This document shows positions 1 through 7,859 of a stretch of DNA of 27,581 nt, piece by piece. Below the pieces are notes generated by a model that saw only the letters and a program-made list of their open reading frames with translations, was not told the origin of the DNA and did not search any database. Source of the DNA: Methylobacterium sp. (GTDB lineage Bacteria; Pseudomonadota; Alphaproteobacteria; Rhizobiales; Beijerinckiaceae); contig JADCCH010000125.1 of the NCBI GenBank assembly GCA_020252865.1, positions 1-27,581 on the forward strand, given 5' to 3'. The position numbers and the translations under genes are program-made. Within the stretch, counting starts at the first letter, position 1, and every line of letters starts with the position of its first letter.

Positions 1-950
1 CCCCCGCAACCGTGGTGAGCGTCCCGAAGAAGGTCGAGCCCTTTCCGGTGACCGAAATCGAACTGATGGTCAACAGTCAGCCGAGCGCGCTCGCGCTCGA
101 CTCGCGCGATGGCTCCATCTGGTTTGCCGCGCCTCCTCTCGGCGCGCTCGGGCGCATCGATGCCGAAACGCAGAAAGTCACCTATCTCTACCTTGGCAAG
201 CGCGCGAAACCCTTCGGTCTCGCCTTCTCGCCGGATGGCGCGCTTTACGCTACCGACAAGACCCTAAACGTCCTCCACCGCATCGATGGCACGACGGGTG
301 AACTTACCCGCATTGCGATGCCTTCAGACCTGCCGACGATGGATCTGTCCGGCCTGCGCTCCGATGGCCTGGGCCGGATCTGGTTCGCGGGCTCGGCAGG
401 CTGGCTCGGCAGGTTTGATCCGCAGACCGGCGCGGTCGAGGTCTCCTCGCACGATGACCTGCAGGGCATGGGGCTGAACGCGCCAGGCGAAGGCGGTTCC
501 ATCTGGTTCAGTGCGTGGAAGGCCGGCCGGATGATCCGCCTTGACCCGCAACGTGGCCGCTTCGATTCCACCGCCCTGCCCGAGAGCTTCCGCGGCGCAC
601 GCGGGCTCACGACCGGGCCTCAAGGCGAGATCTGGGTGTCCTCCGCCAAGACCAATGCCATTGCCCGCTCAGCGGGTCGCGGCGCATGGCGAATCATTGC
701 GCTGCCCTGGCCAGAGAGTCAGCCACAAGCGCTGCTCGCGCGGGCCGACGGCACGTTGATCATCGCCGATGGCGGACGGCGCGTCCTGCTGCGCTATCGC
801 CCGGAGACGAATGTGTTCGAGGAGATCGCCCCGCTCGGCGAAGGTGGCATCATCCGCGCGATGATCGAGACGCGCATTGGTATCGCCTTTGCCGATTCCG
901 GAGGCGACGACATTCGGCTCGTGCCCGACCGGCGGCCGGTCGAGAACTGA
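1..950 (+). CDS. Beta-propeller, streptogramin-lyase-like protein (5' end cut by window edge)
   Basis: About 312 residues are visible from a GTG at 12, but the frame is open to base 1, so the true start, and perhaps a signal peptide, may lie outside the window. The protein is built of repeated blades with a W-(F/V) strand followed by a G-R-(I/F/M) turn: IWFAAPP..LGRID, IWFAGSA..LGRFD, IWFSAWK..IRLD, IWVSSAK. That is the pattern of the virginiamycin B lyase (Vgb)/NHL/SMP-30 six- or seven-bladed propellers. The fold is well supported. The activity is not: I do not see the T-E-H segment of true Vgb enzymes, so streptogramin resistance should not be assumed. The gene is convergent with the next one, with only 22 bp between the stops and no obvious terminator. 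Confidence 0.7.
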   Translation, partial: PATVVSVPKKVEPFPVTEIELMVNSQPSALALDSRDGSIWFAAPPLGALGRIDAETQKVTYLYLGKRAKPFGLAFSPDGALYATDKTLNVLHRIDGTTGELTRIAMPSDLPTMDLSGLRSDGLGRIWFAGSAGWLGRFDPQTGAVEVSSHDDLQGMGLNAPGEGGSIWFSAWKAGRMIRLDPQRGRFDSTALPESFRGARGLTTGPQGEIWVSSAKTNAIARSAGRGAWRIIALPWPESQPQALLARADGTLIIADGGRRVLLRYRPETNVFEEIAPLGEGGIIRAMIETRIGIAFADSGGDDIRLVPDRRPVEN

Positions 951-972
951 TTCCAAGAGTAGACCTCGGGAC

Positions 973-1746
973 CTATTCGCGCGGGCGGGACGCGGCGAGC
1001 CGCATCAGGCTCGACTTGGCGATTTGCTGCGCGAGCAGGGTGCCGGTGCAGAGATGGCCGAAAGCGGTCATGTGCAGGCCATCGCCCATCACCAGGTCAT
1101 CCATCGCCGCGGCTTGTGTGGAAACGAGGTTCTTCATGATCTCATAGCGGTGGAAGTGCAGCACGCCCTCGGCACGCGCGGCCTCGGCAATCGCCGCCTG
1201 CATCACCGGCGTATCCCTGTCGCGATCGACCATCGGCGCGACCTGCAGATCCATCAGCACCACGGGGATACGGTTTTCCTTCAGCCGCTGAAGCGCGATC
1301 CGCATATCGGCAATGGCACTTTCCACGCCATCCATCGAGAGCACGTCATTCACGCCCAGTTGCCAGATCACGAGGTCCGGCTTTTCGGCGATGACATCGC
1401 GATCCAGCCGCGCAAGCATGTGTGCGATGGTCTCGCCACCCTTGCCGCGATTGACGATCTCGACGGGGTTCAGCACCTCGCGGGCGAGCACGCGCTCCAG
1501 CACGGCGGGGTAGATGTCCTTCTTGGAGAGATTGGGCGTGCCTTCGGTGGAGGATGAACCCAGCGCGACAATGCGGATGGGCTCACCCGCCTCAAGCCGC
1601 GATTCCAGATTGGGAAGCGGCTTTTCCGTGCCGGCAACATGGCGGGCCTTGTTGCAGCGCGGTTCACCAGCCAGAGCCGAAGCCGAAAGCACCAGCGTGA
1701 GGCCAAGCCCCGCCAGCGCCCAGGTCGTAACACCCGTTTTCCGCAC
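973..1746 (-). CDS. Secreted SGNH/GDSL-family hydrolase
   Basis: The protein is 257 aa from a GTG at 1746, preceded by GGGAG nine bases upstream. From there the N-terminus is a classic signal peptide (R-K, hydrophobic run, A-L-A cleavage near residue 26). The frame continues to an ATG at 1851, but that start gives a long polar extension before the signal peptide and has no good ribosome site. The SGNH blocks are in order: block I G-S-S-S-T-E-G (63-69, nucleophile serine in a variant GDS), block II around N-R-G-K-G-G-E-T (about 99-106), block III G-V-N-D (131-134) and block V D-G-L-H (Asp222, His225). This predicts a periplasmic or secreted esterase, lipase or thioesterase; the substrate cannot be read from sequence. 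Confidence 0.82.
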   Translation of the reverse strand: MRKTGVTTWALAGLGLTLVLSASALAGEPRCNKARHVAGTEKPLPNLESRLEAGEPIRIVALGSSSTEGTPNLSKKDIYPAVLERVLAREVLNPVEIVNRGKGGETIAHMLARLDRDVIAEKPDLVIWQLGVNDVLSMDGVESAIADMRIALQRLKENRIPVVLMDLQVAPMVDRDRDTPVMQAAIAEAARAEGVLHFHRYEIMKNLVSTQAAAMDDLVMGDGLHMTAFGHLCTGTLLAQQIAKSSLMRLAASRPRE

Positions 1747-1873
1747 GTTCCCGAACTCCCGGATCGCATCAGCGGTGACTGCAGGCTTTCCTTGCATGCA
1801 TGGCTGCTCGTCGTTTTGCACAGAACTGCATAAGGCAACCCTAATGTTCATGCCAGCAAAAAGTTAATCGGCG

Positions 1874-2740
1874 TTAACGCCCGCGGGCGCTGTCCCTGCT
1901 GATCTCGGGAAGGAGGACAAAAGCATCCTCCAGCCAACTGGGGTCGAAATCATGCCCGCCGGCATGCAGGCAGAAATCGAGATAGGCCCCGCGCTCACAG
2001 CCCGTCGCGCGACGACAGCCGAGCGAACCGAGCGTGGTGGAGACATCCTCTTCGGCCGGGCGGCAGGCACCGAGTTTTCGCGCGAGATCGAGGGCATGGC
2101 GGATGCGCCCCTGATGGAATTTTCCGCCGCGCACGGGCCGCCCCTCCAGCGGAAAGGTGACATCGTTGAGGCCGTGGATGTGGCGGATCGCCCGCACACC
2201 GACCGGGCAGCTTTCCGGCTCCGGCCGCCAGAAAGCGCCGGAAATCGGCAGGTGGAAGCGGAACAGGCCGGGGCGGGCACAGGCGATCGCCCAGACCATG
2301 GAGGCTCCCTGACTGAAGCCCGAGGCCCAGAGCTGGTTCTCGTCCACGGGCAAACGCCGGCGCAAATCCGCAAGCAGGCCCTCTGCGAAAGCGACATCTT
2401 CGCGCAATTGCGAGGGCGAACCGGGATGCGACCAGGTCTGCCCCTCCCCTTGCGGCACGACGAGCGCGAAACCGAGCCGACCCGCGATCTCCCGCAGGTC
2501 CTCACGCGCGATCACATCGGCGGCGATTTCGCGAAACCCGTGGAAATGCACGAGGACAGGCAGCGGATCGCGCCCATTCCAACCGGGCGGCGTCTGCGCG
2601 AAGTAGAAGCCGTTGGCGAGGCTGCAGCGCCCGGCCTCGCCATCGCAAAGCGGCGAGGCTCCGGCGGTCGAAACCGCCAGAAACAGCATCAACAAAAGAA
2701 GGAAAGCCCGAAGCCCCGCATGCGACGCCAAGATTCGCAC
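1874..2740 (-). CDS. Secreted alpha/beta-hydrolase esterase, PHB-depolymerase/LpqC-like
   Basis: The protein is 288 aa from the GTG at 2740. It has GGAGG seven bases upstream, and the signal peptide (R-I-L..hydrophobic L-run..S-T-A-G-A) begins at once, so this start is preferred over the ATG at 2785. The nucleophile elbow is G-F-S-Q-G-A-S (Ser143), the oxyanion segment is H-F-H-G (65-68), the likely acid is Asp in H-G-L-N-D-V-T-F, and the base is His in H-A-G-G-H-D-F. Several cysteines fit disulfides in an exported protein. The family (LpqC, poly(3-hydroxybutyrate) depolymerase, feruloyl esterase) hydrolyses polyester or plant-ester bonds. The exact substrate is unknown. It lies upstream of the SGNH hydrolase on the same strand, so the two may be co-expressed. 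Confidence 0.8.
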   Translation of the reverse strand: MRILASHAGLRAFLLLLMLFLAVSTAGASPLCDGEAGRCSLANGFYFAQTPPGWNGRDPLPVLVHFHGFREIAADVIAREDLREIAGRLGFALVVPQGEGQTWSHPGSPSQLREDVAFAEGLLADLRRRLPVDENQLWASGFSQGASMVWAIACARPGLFRFHLPISGAFWRPEPESCPVGVRAIRHIHGLNDVTFPLEGRPVRGGKFHQGRIRHALDLARKLGACRPAEEDVSTTLGSLGCRRATGCERGAYLDFCLHAGGHDFDPSWLEDAFVLLPEISRDSARGR

Positions 2741-2796
2741 ATCTCCGCCTCCGTTGTCGATCACGCTTCGGCGAGCGATGCCCATACCCCCCGCAG

Positions 2797-3444
2797 TCAG
2801 ATGGCCGTCGCTGCCGGTGCGGGCGAAGCACCCTTCGGTGCAGCATAGCGCGCGGGCACGGATAGCGCGAAGGTCGCTGTCTGCCGAAGGGATTCCACCG
2901 GCTTGCCATCGCGGGCGCCGATCGACATGCCTTGAATGACGCTCACGAGAAAATCCGAGAGCGCCGCGACGGGCGTATCCGGAATGAATTCACCCGACTG
3001 GACGCCCGCCTCAAGTTCTGCGCGGATCACCTCCGCAAAGGCTTTCCGCCGCATGATCAGCAGGTTCACGGCTTCTTCATTTTCATTGGAGCAGGAAAGC
3101 GCGGCCGAGCAGAGAAAGCAGCCGAGCGGCCCGCCCGGCGCGACGAAAATCGTGGAGAACAGTCCGAACATGGCCTCCAGCCGGCCGAGAGTCGAGCGGA
3201 TACCCGGCAGCACCACGTCCCTCTGCTTCGCGAAATCCGCGATATAGAGATCGGCAGCTTCGCCGAGCAGGCCAAGCTTGGAGCCGAAGGCCGAATAGAG
3301 GCTCGATCTGCGAATTCCCATCGCGTCCTCGAGCTGCGAGAGCGACATCGCTTCAAAGCCATGCTGCCAGATGAGGCGCTGCGCCGAACGGACGGCCATC
3401 TCTCGGTCGAAGGCGCGCGGGCGGCCACGCGGTCGGGTCGTCAT
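2797..3444 (-). CDS. TetR/AcrR-family transcriptional regulator
   Basis: The protein is 215 aa. A basic R-P-R-G-R-P-R-A-F N-terminus leads into a TetR helix-turn-helix (about residues 32-60, with L-E-D-A-M-G-I-R-R-S-S-L-Y-S-A-F). A variable, cysteine-bearing effector domain follows (G-P-L-G-C-F-L-C-S-A, about 105-114). It is transcribed away from the metallo-hydrolase gene. The intergenic region carries two related 16-bp sites, one ending only four bases from this gene's ATG, so autoregulation and control of the neighbour are likely. No Shine-Dalgarno sequence is visible before the ATG (the upstream bases read GTACAAAA), which suggests a very short or leaderless mRNA. The ligand is unknown. 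Confidence 0.85.
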   Translation of the reverse strand: MTTRPRGRPRAFDREMAVRSAQRLIWQHGFEAMSLSQLEDAMGIRRSSLYSAFGSKLGLLGEAADLYIADFAKQRDVVLPGIRSTLGRLEAMFGLFSTIFVAPGGPLGCFLCSAALSCSNENEEAVNLLIMRRKAFAEVIRAELEAGVQSGEFIPDTPVAALSDFLVSVIQGMSIGARDGKPVESLRQTATFALSVPARYAAPKGASPAPAATAI

Positions 3445-3447
3445 TTT

Positions 3448-3463
3448 TGTACTGATCCGATCA
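3448..3463. promoter_or_regulatory. Candidate TetR operator site 1
   Basis: TGTACTGATCCGATCA is an imperfect palindrome centred on GATC. It matches site 2 at 12 of 16 positions and lies exactly 50 bp from it. It sits just upstream of the -35 of the rightward promoter and 4 bases from the tetR start codon, so occupancy should block tetR transcription or initiation. Assignment to this regulator is inferred from position. Confidence 0.5.
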
Positions 3464-3469
3464 TAAATC

Positions 3470-3498
3470 TTGACAGGGCGTTCGGTCGCCCGATATCT
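3470..3498 (+). promoter_or_regulatory. Sigma70-type promoter of the metallo-hydrolase gene
   Basis: A perfect -35 TTGACA (3470-3475) is followed by a 17-base spacer and a -10-like ATATCT (3493-3498), reading towards the MBL-fold gene. The spacer contains the inverted repeat GGGCG-ttcggt-CGCCC (3476-3491). Candidate operators flank the promoter on both sides. Confidence 0.55.
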
Positions 3499-3513
3499 GT
3501 ACCGATCAGAACA
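3498..3513. promoter_or_regulatory. Candidate TetR operator site 2
   Basis: TGTACCGATCAGAACA is the better of the two palindromes (6 of 8 position pairs complementary around GATC). It overlaps the last base of the -10 and covers the expected transcription start of the rightward promoter, a typical repressor position. The flanking TAA is also shared with site 1. Confidence 0.55.
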
Positions 3514-3582
3514 TAATCATTCCGGCGGCTTTTGTCACCGTTTGAATGTGTTCGACGTTTCACTCCTGAAAGGATCAGTCCC

Positions 3583-4542
3583 ATGATCTCACGTCGCTCG
3601 TTGCTCGCCTCCTCCCTTGCCGCCGCCTCGCTGGGCGCGACCGGCCTCCCCGCTCTTGCCAAGGCGCCGCTCTCCGGTCGGCAGGTGGCGGGCGTCTTTC
3701 GCCAGAAGATCGGGTCCATCGAGATCACCGCGCTGAGCGACGGGTTCGGGCCGATCGGCATCGAGGCCTTCACGAACCTCGATCCGGCGGAAGCCCGCCG
3801 AATGCTCGCAGCGGCCGGCGAGAAGGCGATGGCGCCCACGGCCATCAACGCCTTCGTGGTGAATACCGGCGCAAAGACCTATCTCATTGATACTGGCATG
3901 GGTTCGAACAAGGCTTTCGGGCCGGCCTTGGGGCGAATGCGCGCCAATCTCGCGGCGGCCGGCATCGAGCCGGGCCAGATTGATGCGGTGATCCTCACCC
4001 ACGCCCATCCAGACCATGCCGAAGGGCTGATCACCTCGGAAGGCAAGGCCCGCTTCCGCAATGCGGAGGTGATCCTGCACGAGAACGAAGCCAATTTCTG
4101 GCTTGACGAGGGCGTGTTCTCGCGCGCGCCGGAGCCCGCGAAACCGCTCTTCCTCTCCGCCCGCAACACGCTGAAGCCCTATGCCAACCGCACCCGCAAG
4201 GTGAAGGACGGGGAGGTGGCACCTGGCCTGACGCTCCAGCTCGCCGCCGGGCACACGCCGGGCCACGCAGTGATCCGCGTCTCCTCCGGCAAGGATCAGC
4301 TGCTGATCGCGGGCGATACGCTGCACAACGCCCTGTTCCACACGCTGCGGCCGGAGACGACCTTCGCCTTCGATTCGGATGGGAAGCAGGCGGCGGAGAC
4401 GCGCAGGAAGATCTTCGACATGGTCGCGACCGACAGCATCCCGATTGCCGCGACCCACGTGCCCTTCCCCGGTTTCGGGCGCATTGTCCGTGATGGTCAG
4501 GCCTATCGCTACGTGCCGGCGCAGTGGGGCGACCTCGCCTGA
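3583..4542 (+). CDS. Tat-exported metallo-beta-lactamase-fold hydrolase
   Basis: The protein is 319 aa from the ATG at 3583, with AAAGGA nine bases upstream. The longer open frame adds 17 residues ahead of what is plainly a Tat signal peptide (S-R-R-S-L-L-A-S..A-L-A), so it is rejected. The zinc motif H-A-H-P-D-H spans residues 140-145. Later ligands are G-H-T-P-G-H, A-G-D-T (bridging Asp) and a C-terminal A-T-H-V-P-F-P. This is the MBL-fold layout seen in lactonase, parathion-hydrolase-like and quorum-quenching enzymes. It is expected to be a periplasmic two-metal hydrolase. The promoter is strong and is probably repressed by the divergent TetR protein, which suggests an inducible detoxification or lactone-hydrolysis role. 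The substrate is not known. Confidence 0.82.
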   Translation: MISRRSLLASSLAAASLGATGLPALAKAPLSGRQVAGVFRQKIGSIEITALSDGFGPIGIEAFTNLDPAEARRMLAAAGEKAMAPTAINAFVVNTGAKTYLIDTGMGSNKAFGPALGRMRANLAAAGIEPGQIDAVILTHAHPDHAEGLITSEGKARFRNAEVILHENEANFWLDEGVFSRAPEPAKPLFLSARNTLKPYANRTRKVKDGEVAPGLTLQLAAGHTPGHAVIRVSSGKDQLLIAGDTLHNALFHTLRPETTFAFDSDGKQAAETRRKIFDMVATDSIPIAATHVPFPGFGRIVRDGQAYRYVPAQWGDLA

Positions 4543-4559
4543 TCGCCGTGAGGCAAACG

Positions 4560-4591
4560 AAAAAGGGGCCCGCCTTCGATAAGGCGGGCCC
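4560..4591 (-). terminator. Intrinsic terminator after mmsA
   Basis: A perfect 11-bp stem GGGCCCGCCTT / AAGGCGGGCCC (4566-4576 and 4581-4591) with a 4-base loop is followed on the minus strand by a T5 run (4560-4564). The polarity fits the minus-strand mmsA operon. The stem may also slow transcripts from the convergent MBL gene, but there is no T run on the plus side. Confidence 0.85.
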
Positions 4592-4615
4592 GAAAGTTCA
4601 GCGCATCCCCGCGGC

Positions 4616-6112
4616 TCAGCGCATCGTGGGGATCACGAAATCCGCACCCTGCTTGATGCCCGAAGGCCAGCGCGAGGTGATGGTTTTCGTCTTCGTGTAG
4701 AAGCGGAAGGCATCCGGCCCGTGCTGGTTGAGATCGCCGAAGCCCGAGCGCTTCCAGCCGCCGAAGGTGTAATAGGCCAGTGGCACGGGGATCGGCACGT
4801 TGACGCCCACCATGCCGACATTGACGCGCGAGGCGAAATCGCGGGCCGCATCGCCGTCCCGCGTGAAGATGGCGACACCGTTCCCGTATTCATGGTCATT
4901 CGCAAGCTTAAGGCCCGCCTCGTAATCCTGCGCGCGCACCACCGAGAGGACAGGCCCGAAGATTTCCTCCTTATAGATGCGCATCTCCGGCGTCACGTGG
5001 TCGAACAGGCAGCCGCCCATGTAGAAGCCGTTCTCGTAGCCCTGCATCCTGAAGCCGCGGCCATCGACGACGAGCTTCGCGCCTTCCGTCACGCCGAGAT
5101 CGACATAGCCCTTCACGCGATCGAGATGCTGGCGCGTCACCAGCGGGCCGAAATCGGCGGTGCCGTCGGTCGAGGGGCCGACCTTGAGGCTCTCGACCCG
5201 CGGAATGAGGCGCTTTACGAGTTCATCCGCTGTCTTCTGGCCCACCGGAACGGCCACCGAGATCGCCATGCAGCGCTCACCCGCCGCGCCATAGCCCGCG
5301 CCGATCAGCGCATCGACCGCCTGATCCATGTCGGCATCCGGCATGATGATCATGTGGTTCTTGGCGCCGCCGAAGGCCTGGACACGCTTGCCAGCCGCGC
5401 AGCCCCGGCCATAGATGTATTCGCCGATCGGGGTGGAGCCCACAAAGCCGATCGCCTTGATATCCGGGTCCTCGATGATCGCGTCGACGCTCTCCTTGTC
5501 GCCATTCACGACATTGCAGATCCCCGGCGGCAGGCCCGCCTCGACGAGGATTTCAGCCAAGCGCATCGGCACGCCGGGATCGCGCTCCGAGGGCTTCAGG
5601 ATGAAGGCATTGCCGCAGACGATCGCCGGGCCGAGCTTCCACATCGGGATCATCGCGGGGAAGTTGAACGGGGTGATGCCCGCGACCACGCCCAGCGGCT
5701 GGCGCATCGAATAGATGTCGATGCCGGGGCCGGCGCCATCGGTGAACTCGCCCTTGAGCATATGCGGGGCGCCGAGGCAGACCTCGATCACTTCCACGCC
5801 GCGCTGGATGTCACCCTTCGCATCCGGAATGGTCTTGCCGTGCTCGCGCGCGAGGATATCGGCGAGTTCGTCATTGTATTTCGCGACGAGCTCGATGAAC
5901 TTCATCATCACGCGCATGCGGCGCTGCGGGTTGGTGGCGGCCCAGGCACCTTGCGCGGCCATCGCGTTTTCCACCGCCGCACGCAGTTCCGCCTTCGAAG
6001 CGAGCGCGACTTTCGCGCGCACCGAGCCGTCCATCGGCTGGTAGACATCCGCGAAGCGGCCCGATTTTCCGGGAACATGCTTGCCCCCGATGAAATGTCC
6101 GTAGGTGATCAT
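4616..6112 (-). CDS. mmsA: Methylmalonate-semialdehyde dehydrogenase (CoA-acylating)
   Basis: The protein is 498 aa from the ATG at 6112, with AGGAG seven bases upstream. The open frame runs further into the GST gene but is not used. MmsA-type features are N-terminal Y-G-H-F-I-G-G-K, T-P-F-N-F-P-A-M-I-P, F-V-G-S-T-P-I-G, Q-A-F-G-G-A-K-N-H in place of the usual general-base glutamate segment, and catalytic Cys281 in G-E-R-C-M-A-I. These mark the CoA-dependent, non-hydrolysing branch of the aldehyde dehydrogenases. The enzyme converts (S)-methylmalonate semialdehyde (or malonate semialdehyde), CoA and NAD+ to propionyl-CoA (or acetyl-CoA), CO2 and NADH in valine, beta-alanine and inositol breakdown. 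It is the last gene of a minus-strand group after GST, 20 bp downstream of it. Confidence 0.93.
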   Translation of the reverse strand: MITYGHFIGGKHVPGKSGRFADVYQPMDGSVRAKVALASKAELRAAVENAMAAQGAWAATNPQRRMRVMMKFIELVAKYNDELADILAREHGKTIPDAKGDIQRGVEVIEVCLGAPHMLKGEFTDGAGPGIDIYSMRQPLGVVAGITPFNFPAMIPMWKLGPAIVCGNAFILKPSERDPGVPMRLAEILVEAGLPPGICNVVNGDKESVDAIIEDPDIKAIGFVGSTPIGEYIYGRGCAAGKRVQAFGGAKNHMIIMPDADMDQAVDALIGAGYGAAGERCMAISVAVPVGQKTADELVKRLIPRVESLKVGPSTDGTADFGPLVTRQHLDRVKGYVDLGVTEGAKLVVDGRGFRMQGYENGFYMGGCLFDHVTPEMRIYKEEIFGPVLSVVRAQDYEAGLKLANDHEYGNGVAIFTRDGDAARDFASRVNVGMVGVNVPIPVPLAYYTFGGWKRSGFGDLNQHGPDAFRFYTKTKTITSRWPSGIKQGADFVIPTMR

Positions 6113-6132
6113 GGTCTGCTCCTGTTTGAACG

Positions 6133-6759
6133 TTAGGCCGGGGCCTGCTCGGCCAGCGAGCGGCGAACAGCCGGGCGCGCCTGCATGGCCTGCCAATGCG
6201 CGGCGATTTTCGGGAATTCGTTGAGCTCGATGCCAAAGCGCCCGAGCCATCCGACAATGGTGAAGAGATAGGGATCGGCGATGGTGTAATCCGCGCCCAT
6301 CACCCACGCCCCGTCGAAACACTCGGCCTCGATCAGCCGACAGCAATCGCGGGCATTCTGCGGTACCTTCGCACGCATATCGGCGAAGGAACTCTCCTGA
6401 TCCGCCCAGCGCGAGGCACGACGGTCATGCGCGGTCGCGACATGCATGGTCGAGGAGAGATAGGCCATGAAGGATTGCAACTGAGCCAGAGCAAAGCCAT
6501 CTTCCAGCGGCGCAAGGCGCGCGGCGGGGTAGCTCTGCGCAATGAAGCCCAGGATCGCCGGCGTCTCCGTGAGAACCCCTCGATCCGTGATCAGCGCCGG
6601 CACGCGCCCCTTGGGGTTGATCGCGAGATAAGCCTCACCGCGCTGCTCGTTCTTCCTGAAATCGAGCGCAACGGCCTCATAATCCGCACCAGCCTCGGCG
6701 AGCGCGATGTGACAAGCCAGCGCGATGGTGCCGGGGGCGTAGTAGAGCTTCAGGGTCAT
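6133..6759 (-). CDS. Glutathione S-transferase family protein
   Basis: The protein is 208 aa with the bacterial GST layout. The thioredoxin-like N-domain has K-L-Y-Y-A-P-G-T-I-A-L-A, the cis-proline G-site motif R-V-P-A-L (about 53-57) and L-T-E-T-P-A-I-L for glutathione binding. An all-helical C-domain contains the A-D-Y-T-I-A-D-P-Y-L capping motif (about 157-166). Beta-class enzymes usually carry a cysteine in the A-P-G-T-C segment; here it is isoleucine, so catalysis would have to rely on another residue or the protein has a non-beta-class role. The start codon overlaps the end of the nitronate monooxygenase gene by 4 bp (ATGA), which indicates translational coupling. The substrate is unknown; the operon suggests small-molecule oxidation and detoxification. 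Confidence 0.85.
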   Translation of the reverse strand: MTLKLYYAPGTIALACHIALAEAGADYEAVALDFRKNEQRGEAYLAINPKGRVPALITDRGVLTETPAILGFIAQSYPAARLAPLEDGFALAQLQSFMAYLSSTMHVATAHDRRASRWADQESSFADMRAKVPQNARDCCRLIEAECFDGAWVMGADYTIADPYLFTIVGWLGRFGIELNEFPKIAAHWQAMQARPAVRRSLAEQAPA

Positions 6760-7829
6760 GCTGATCCTTCTCCCGCATAACGACGCGCCGTTTCGCGCAA
6801 AGCGAGTTGCGCATCCGCCCAGAGTTGGCGGGTGATTTCTGCGGCGGCTCCCGGGCGTGCCAGCTTCACGCTCTGCCCCGCCCAGAGGGAGAGCGCCTGC
6901 GCATCGCCCGCCTTCGCGGCGGCCGCACGCATCTCCTGCGTCAGCGCATTCTGGATCGGATAAGCCGGAATTTCATCGGAAAACACCTGCATCTCGCGCA
7001 TGAAATCGTTCTCGATGCCGCGTGCATAGCGCCCCGAGAAGACGCGCGTGAGATGCGTCGCATCATCGGCGACCTCGGCAATCGCGCGACGCCAGGGCGC
7101 GCTGGTATTCGCCTCCTCGGAGAGAAGATAAGCCGTACCGATCTGCACCGCCGCCGCCCCCATCACGAGAGCCGCCGCGATCGCCTTGCCATCCGTGATC
7201 CCGCCCGCCGCGATGACCGGCAGGGACACCGCCTCACGGATCGTGGAGAGCAACGCCAGGGTGCCGATCTGGCTTTCGCCGACATGCTTCAGGAAGGTTC
7301 CGCGATGACCACCGGCCTCGAAGCCCTGCGCGCAGACGGCATCCGCCCCCACCGCTTCCCAGGCCTTCGCCTCGGCGACCGTTGTCGCCGTGCCGACGAC
7401 GAAGGTTCCACGCGATTTCAGCGCAGAAACCTGCTCGCGGGAGAGGATGCCGAAGGTGAAGGAGGCCGCCGGGGGTGCTGCTGCCAGAAGAGCCAAGAAT
7501 TGCGGCTCGAACGGTTCCGCCCATTGGTTCGGGATGTTCTGCGCGGGCAGGCCATAGCGCTCACGCCACGGGGCGAGGCGCGCCATGGCGTCGCGCACCT
7601 CCGCCGCATCGGCCTGGGTCGGCGGCAGGATGAAGAGGTTGATCGCGAAGGGCTTGTCGGTCTCGCCGCGGAGCTTCGCGACCGCTGCCCCCAGCGCGGC
7701 GGGCGTCATCGAAGCGGCCGCCAGCGAACCCATGCCGCCCGCGCGCGAAACCGCCAAGGTCAGCGCCTCGGTGCCCACGCCGAGCATCGGCGCCTGGATG
7801 ATGGGCATGGCAAGCGATTGGAACAGCAT
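6756..7829 (-). CDS. Nitronate monooxygenase family flavoprotein
   Basis: The protein is 357 aa. A TIM-barrel, FMN-dependent enzyme of the 2-nitropropane dioxygenase/NMO family is shown by P-I-I-Q-A-P-M-L-G near the N-terminus, S-R-A-G-G-M-G-S-L, the catalytic His175 in Q-G-F-E-A-G-G-H-R-G-T, and the FMN-phosphate segment A-A-G-G-I-T-D-G followed by G-A-A-A-V-Q-I-G-T. NMOs oxidise alkyl nitronates such as propionate-3-nitronate. Many annotated members lack proof of that activity, so the family call is firmer than the substrate. The ribosome site is weak (GGGA). The gene starts 30 bp after the dksA stop and overlaps the GST gene by 4 bp. Confidence 0.87.
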   Translation of the reverse strand: MLFQSLAMPIIQAPMLGVGTEALTLAVSRAGGMGSLAAASMTPAALGAAVAKLRGETDKPFAINLFILPPTQADAAEVRDAMARLAPWRERYGLPAQNIPNQWAEPFEPQFLALLAAAPPAASFTFGILSREQVSALKSRGTFVVGTATTVAEAKAWEAVGADAVCAQGFEAGGHRGTFLKHVGESQIGTLALLSTIREAVSLPVIAAGGITDGKAIAAALVMGAAAVQIGTAYLLSEEANTSAPWRRAIAEVADDATHLTRVFSGRYARGIENDFMREMQVFSDEIPAYPIQNALTQEMRAAAAKAGDAQALSLWAGQSVKLARPGAAAEITRQLWADAQLALRETARRYAGEGSA

Positions 7830-7859
7830 CGGCCAGATTCCCGCTCAGCCGGGCGGGTG

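Noticed and set aside
1..950. Streptogramin B resistance by a Vgb lyase
   Set aside because: Only the propeller fold is supported; the catalytic segment typical of Vgb is not seen.
4721..6136. 471-codon open frame opposite mmsA
   Set aside because: It lies wholly antisense to a clear MmsA gene, has a His/Asp/Arg-rich composition typical of a reversed GC-rich gene, and matches no family.
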